A stretch of DNA of 64,000 nt, from assembly GCF_015471405.1 (NCBI RefSeq), contig NZ_BLVZ01000003.1, forward strand, positions 248,001-312,000, in the 5' to 3' direction. The translations under genes and the position numbers were made by a program. Of the stretch, positions 63,584 to 64,000 are shown piece by piece. The first letter of the stretch is position 1; every line of letters starts with the position of its first letter. The notes under the pieces are model-generated. The model did not search any database and was not told where the DNA came from. It worked only from the letters and a program-made list of their open reading frames with translations. This stretch comes from Pseudomonas cichorii (GTDB taxonomy: Bacteria > Pseudomonadota > Gammaproteobacteria > Pseudomonadales > Pseudomonadaceae).

Positions 63584-63948
63584 GATGTCAGCTCCTCTTC
63601 GGCATGGGCCTGGATATAGACATCACTGGTCGGGTAGGCACAACACAGCAATACAAATCCTTCGGCTAACTGATCATCATCCAGAAATGAACCATCTGAC
63701 TGATTGACTGTTCCACTCATGATTTTTCCAACACACGACGAACAAGAACCCGCACGACAAGAATACGGCAGGTCAAGCCGATACTCTTCGGCCTGGTCCA
63801 GAATATAAGCATCATCAGAGCAGCGGAAAGTACAACCGTCGATCGTGACATTGTATACCTGTCCTGTTCCCCCGCCGCTGCCTCCTCGAGTACCGGGTGC
63901 GGGAGCTGTTACTGGAATACTGGGTAAATTTATAGTGCCGCCTGCCAT
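63580..63948 (-). CDS. Plant/cyanobacterial-type [2Fe-2S] ferredoxin
   Basis: A 122-residue protein whose C-terminal ~90 residues form a ferredoxin of photosynthetic type. Cluster ligands are Cys64, Cys69 and Cys72 ([10 protein letters not shown]) and Cys102 after 29 residues. The [11 protein letters not shown] and [12 protein letters not shown] segments are hallmarks of this group. The first 30 residues are Gly/Pro-rich and not part of the usual fold. There is no signal peptide, so it acts in the cytoplasm unless carried by a partner. AAGGAT lies before the ATG. It is the first gene seen in the Rhs operon. Confidence 0.9.
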   Translation of the reverse strand: MAGGTINLPSIPVTAPAPGTRGGSGGGTGQVYNVTIDGCTFRCSDDAYILDQAEEYRLDLPYSCRAGSCSSCVGKIMSGTVNQSDGSFLDDDQLAEGFVLLCCAYPTSDVYIQAHAEEELTS

Positions 63949-64000
63949 CGTTCTATCCTTAAGTTAAAACACTAAATAAGCGCTTACATGCATCGCCTTG
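63949..64000. other. Upstream end of the Rhs operon, cut by the window
   Basis: The last 52 bp hold only the ferredoxin ribosome site (AAGGAT) and AT-rich sequence. Whether the operon has more genes upstream cannot be seen. Confidence 0.6.

Overview
This window is a stretch of Pseudomonas chromosome. The genus call rests on several gene families: rhlA, pctA-type chemoreceptors, a CdaR/GudD glucarate locus, a FAN1-type VRR-NUC nuclease and a TriABC-like RND pump with two adaptors. GC-rich codon use and two families of short palindromic REP repeats agree with it. The rhlA gene and the glucarate genes fit a plant-associated or P. syringae-like lineage, but the sequence alone does not fix the species. 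No rRNA, tRNA, CRISPR array, IS element or prophage is visible.

Layout. 1-2.9 kb: an M20 peptidase cut by the window edge, an amidase and an AEC carrier. 3.0-7.6 kb (minus strand): a nitrate ABC importer behind a sigma54 promoter candidate and a leader terminator, with a NIT-ANTAR antiterminator upstream. 7.7-14.9 kb: two alpha/beta hydrolases, a lone phnN, a PctA-like amino-acid chemoreceptor, an HDOD protein and a LysR regulator. 14.8-18.6 kb (minus): a PstSCAB phosphate importer without phoU. 19-25.5 kb: a small secreted acidic protein, a FAN1-like nuclease, a nucleoside deoxyribosyltransferase-like protein, LysR/AbrB divergent genes and an AGE-family sugar isomerase. 25.6-33.0 kb: a second chemoreceptor, then a LacI-controlled carbohydrate locus with a Gfo/Idh/MocA oxidoreductase, two TIM-barrel isomerases (one exported) and a permease. 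A perfect 16-bp palindrome sits in the divergent promoter.

33.1-39.7 kb: a D-glucarate/glycerate locus (glycerate kinase, CdaR, FadR-type GntR, GudP, GudD) ending in a strong terminator. 39.7-47.6 kb: a DUF1345 protein, a hydroxyacid dehydrogenase, a TonB receptor with a Fur-box candidate, nicotinamidase, an FNT-family channel and a two-component system. 48.1-54.4 kb: rhlA followed by triABC-like efflux genes. 54.4-57.4 kb (minus): a GntR(UTRA)-MFS-amidohydrolase operon.

57.6-64.0 kb (minus): the most unusual region, visibly more AT-rich in its immunity genes. The order of transcription is a plant/cyanobacterial-type [2Fe-2S] ferredoxin, a Tat-signal protein of unknown function, an Rhs N-terminal half (DUF6531-like) with its own Sec signal, an Rhs C-terminal half with its own start, ribosome site, Sec-like signal, core and toxin tip, a putative immunity gene, and a distal orphan DUF4279 gene. 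The genes are tightly spaced and read as one transcription unit. I propose it as the best candidate for an undescribed system: a two-polypeptide, Sec/Tat-exported Rhs toxin coupled to redox proteins.
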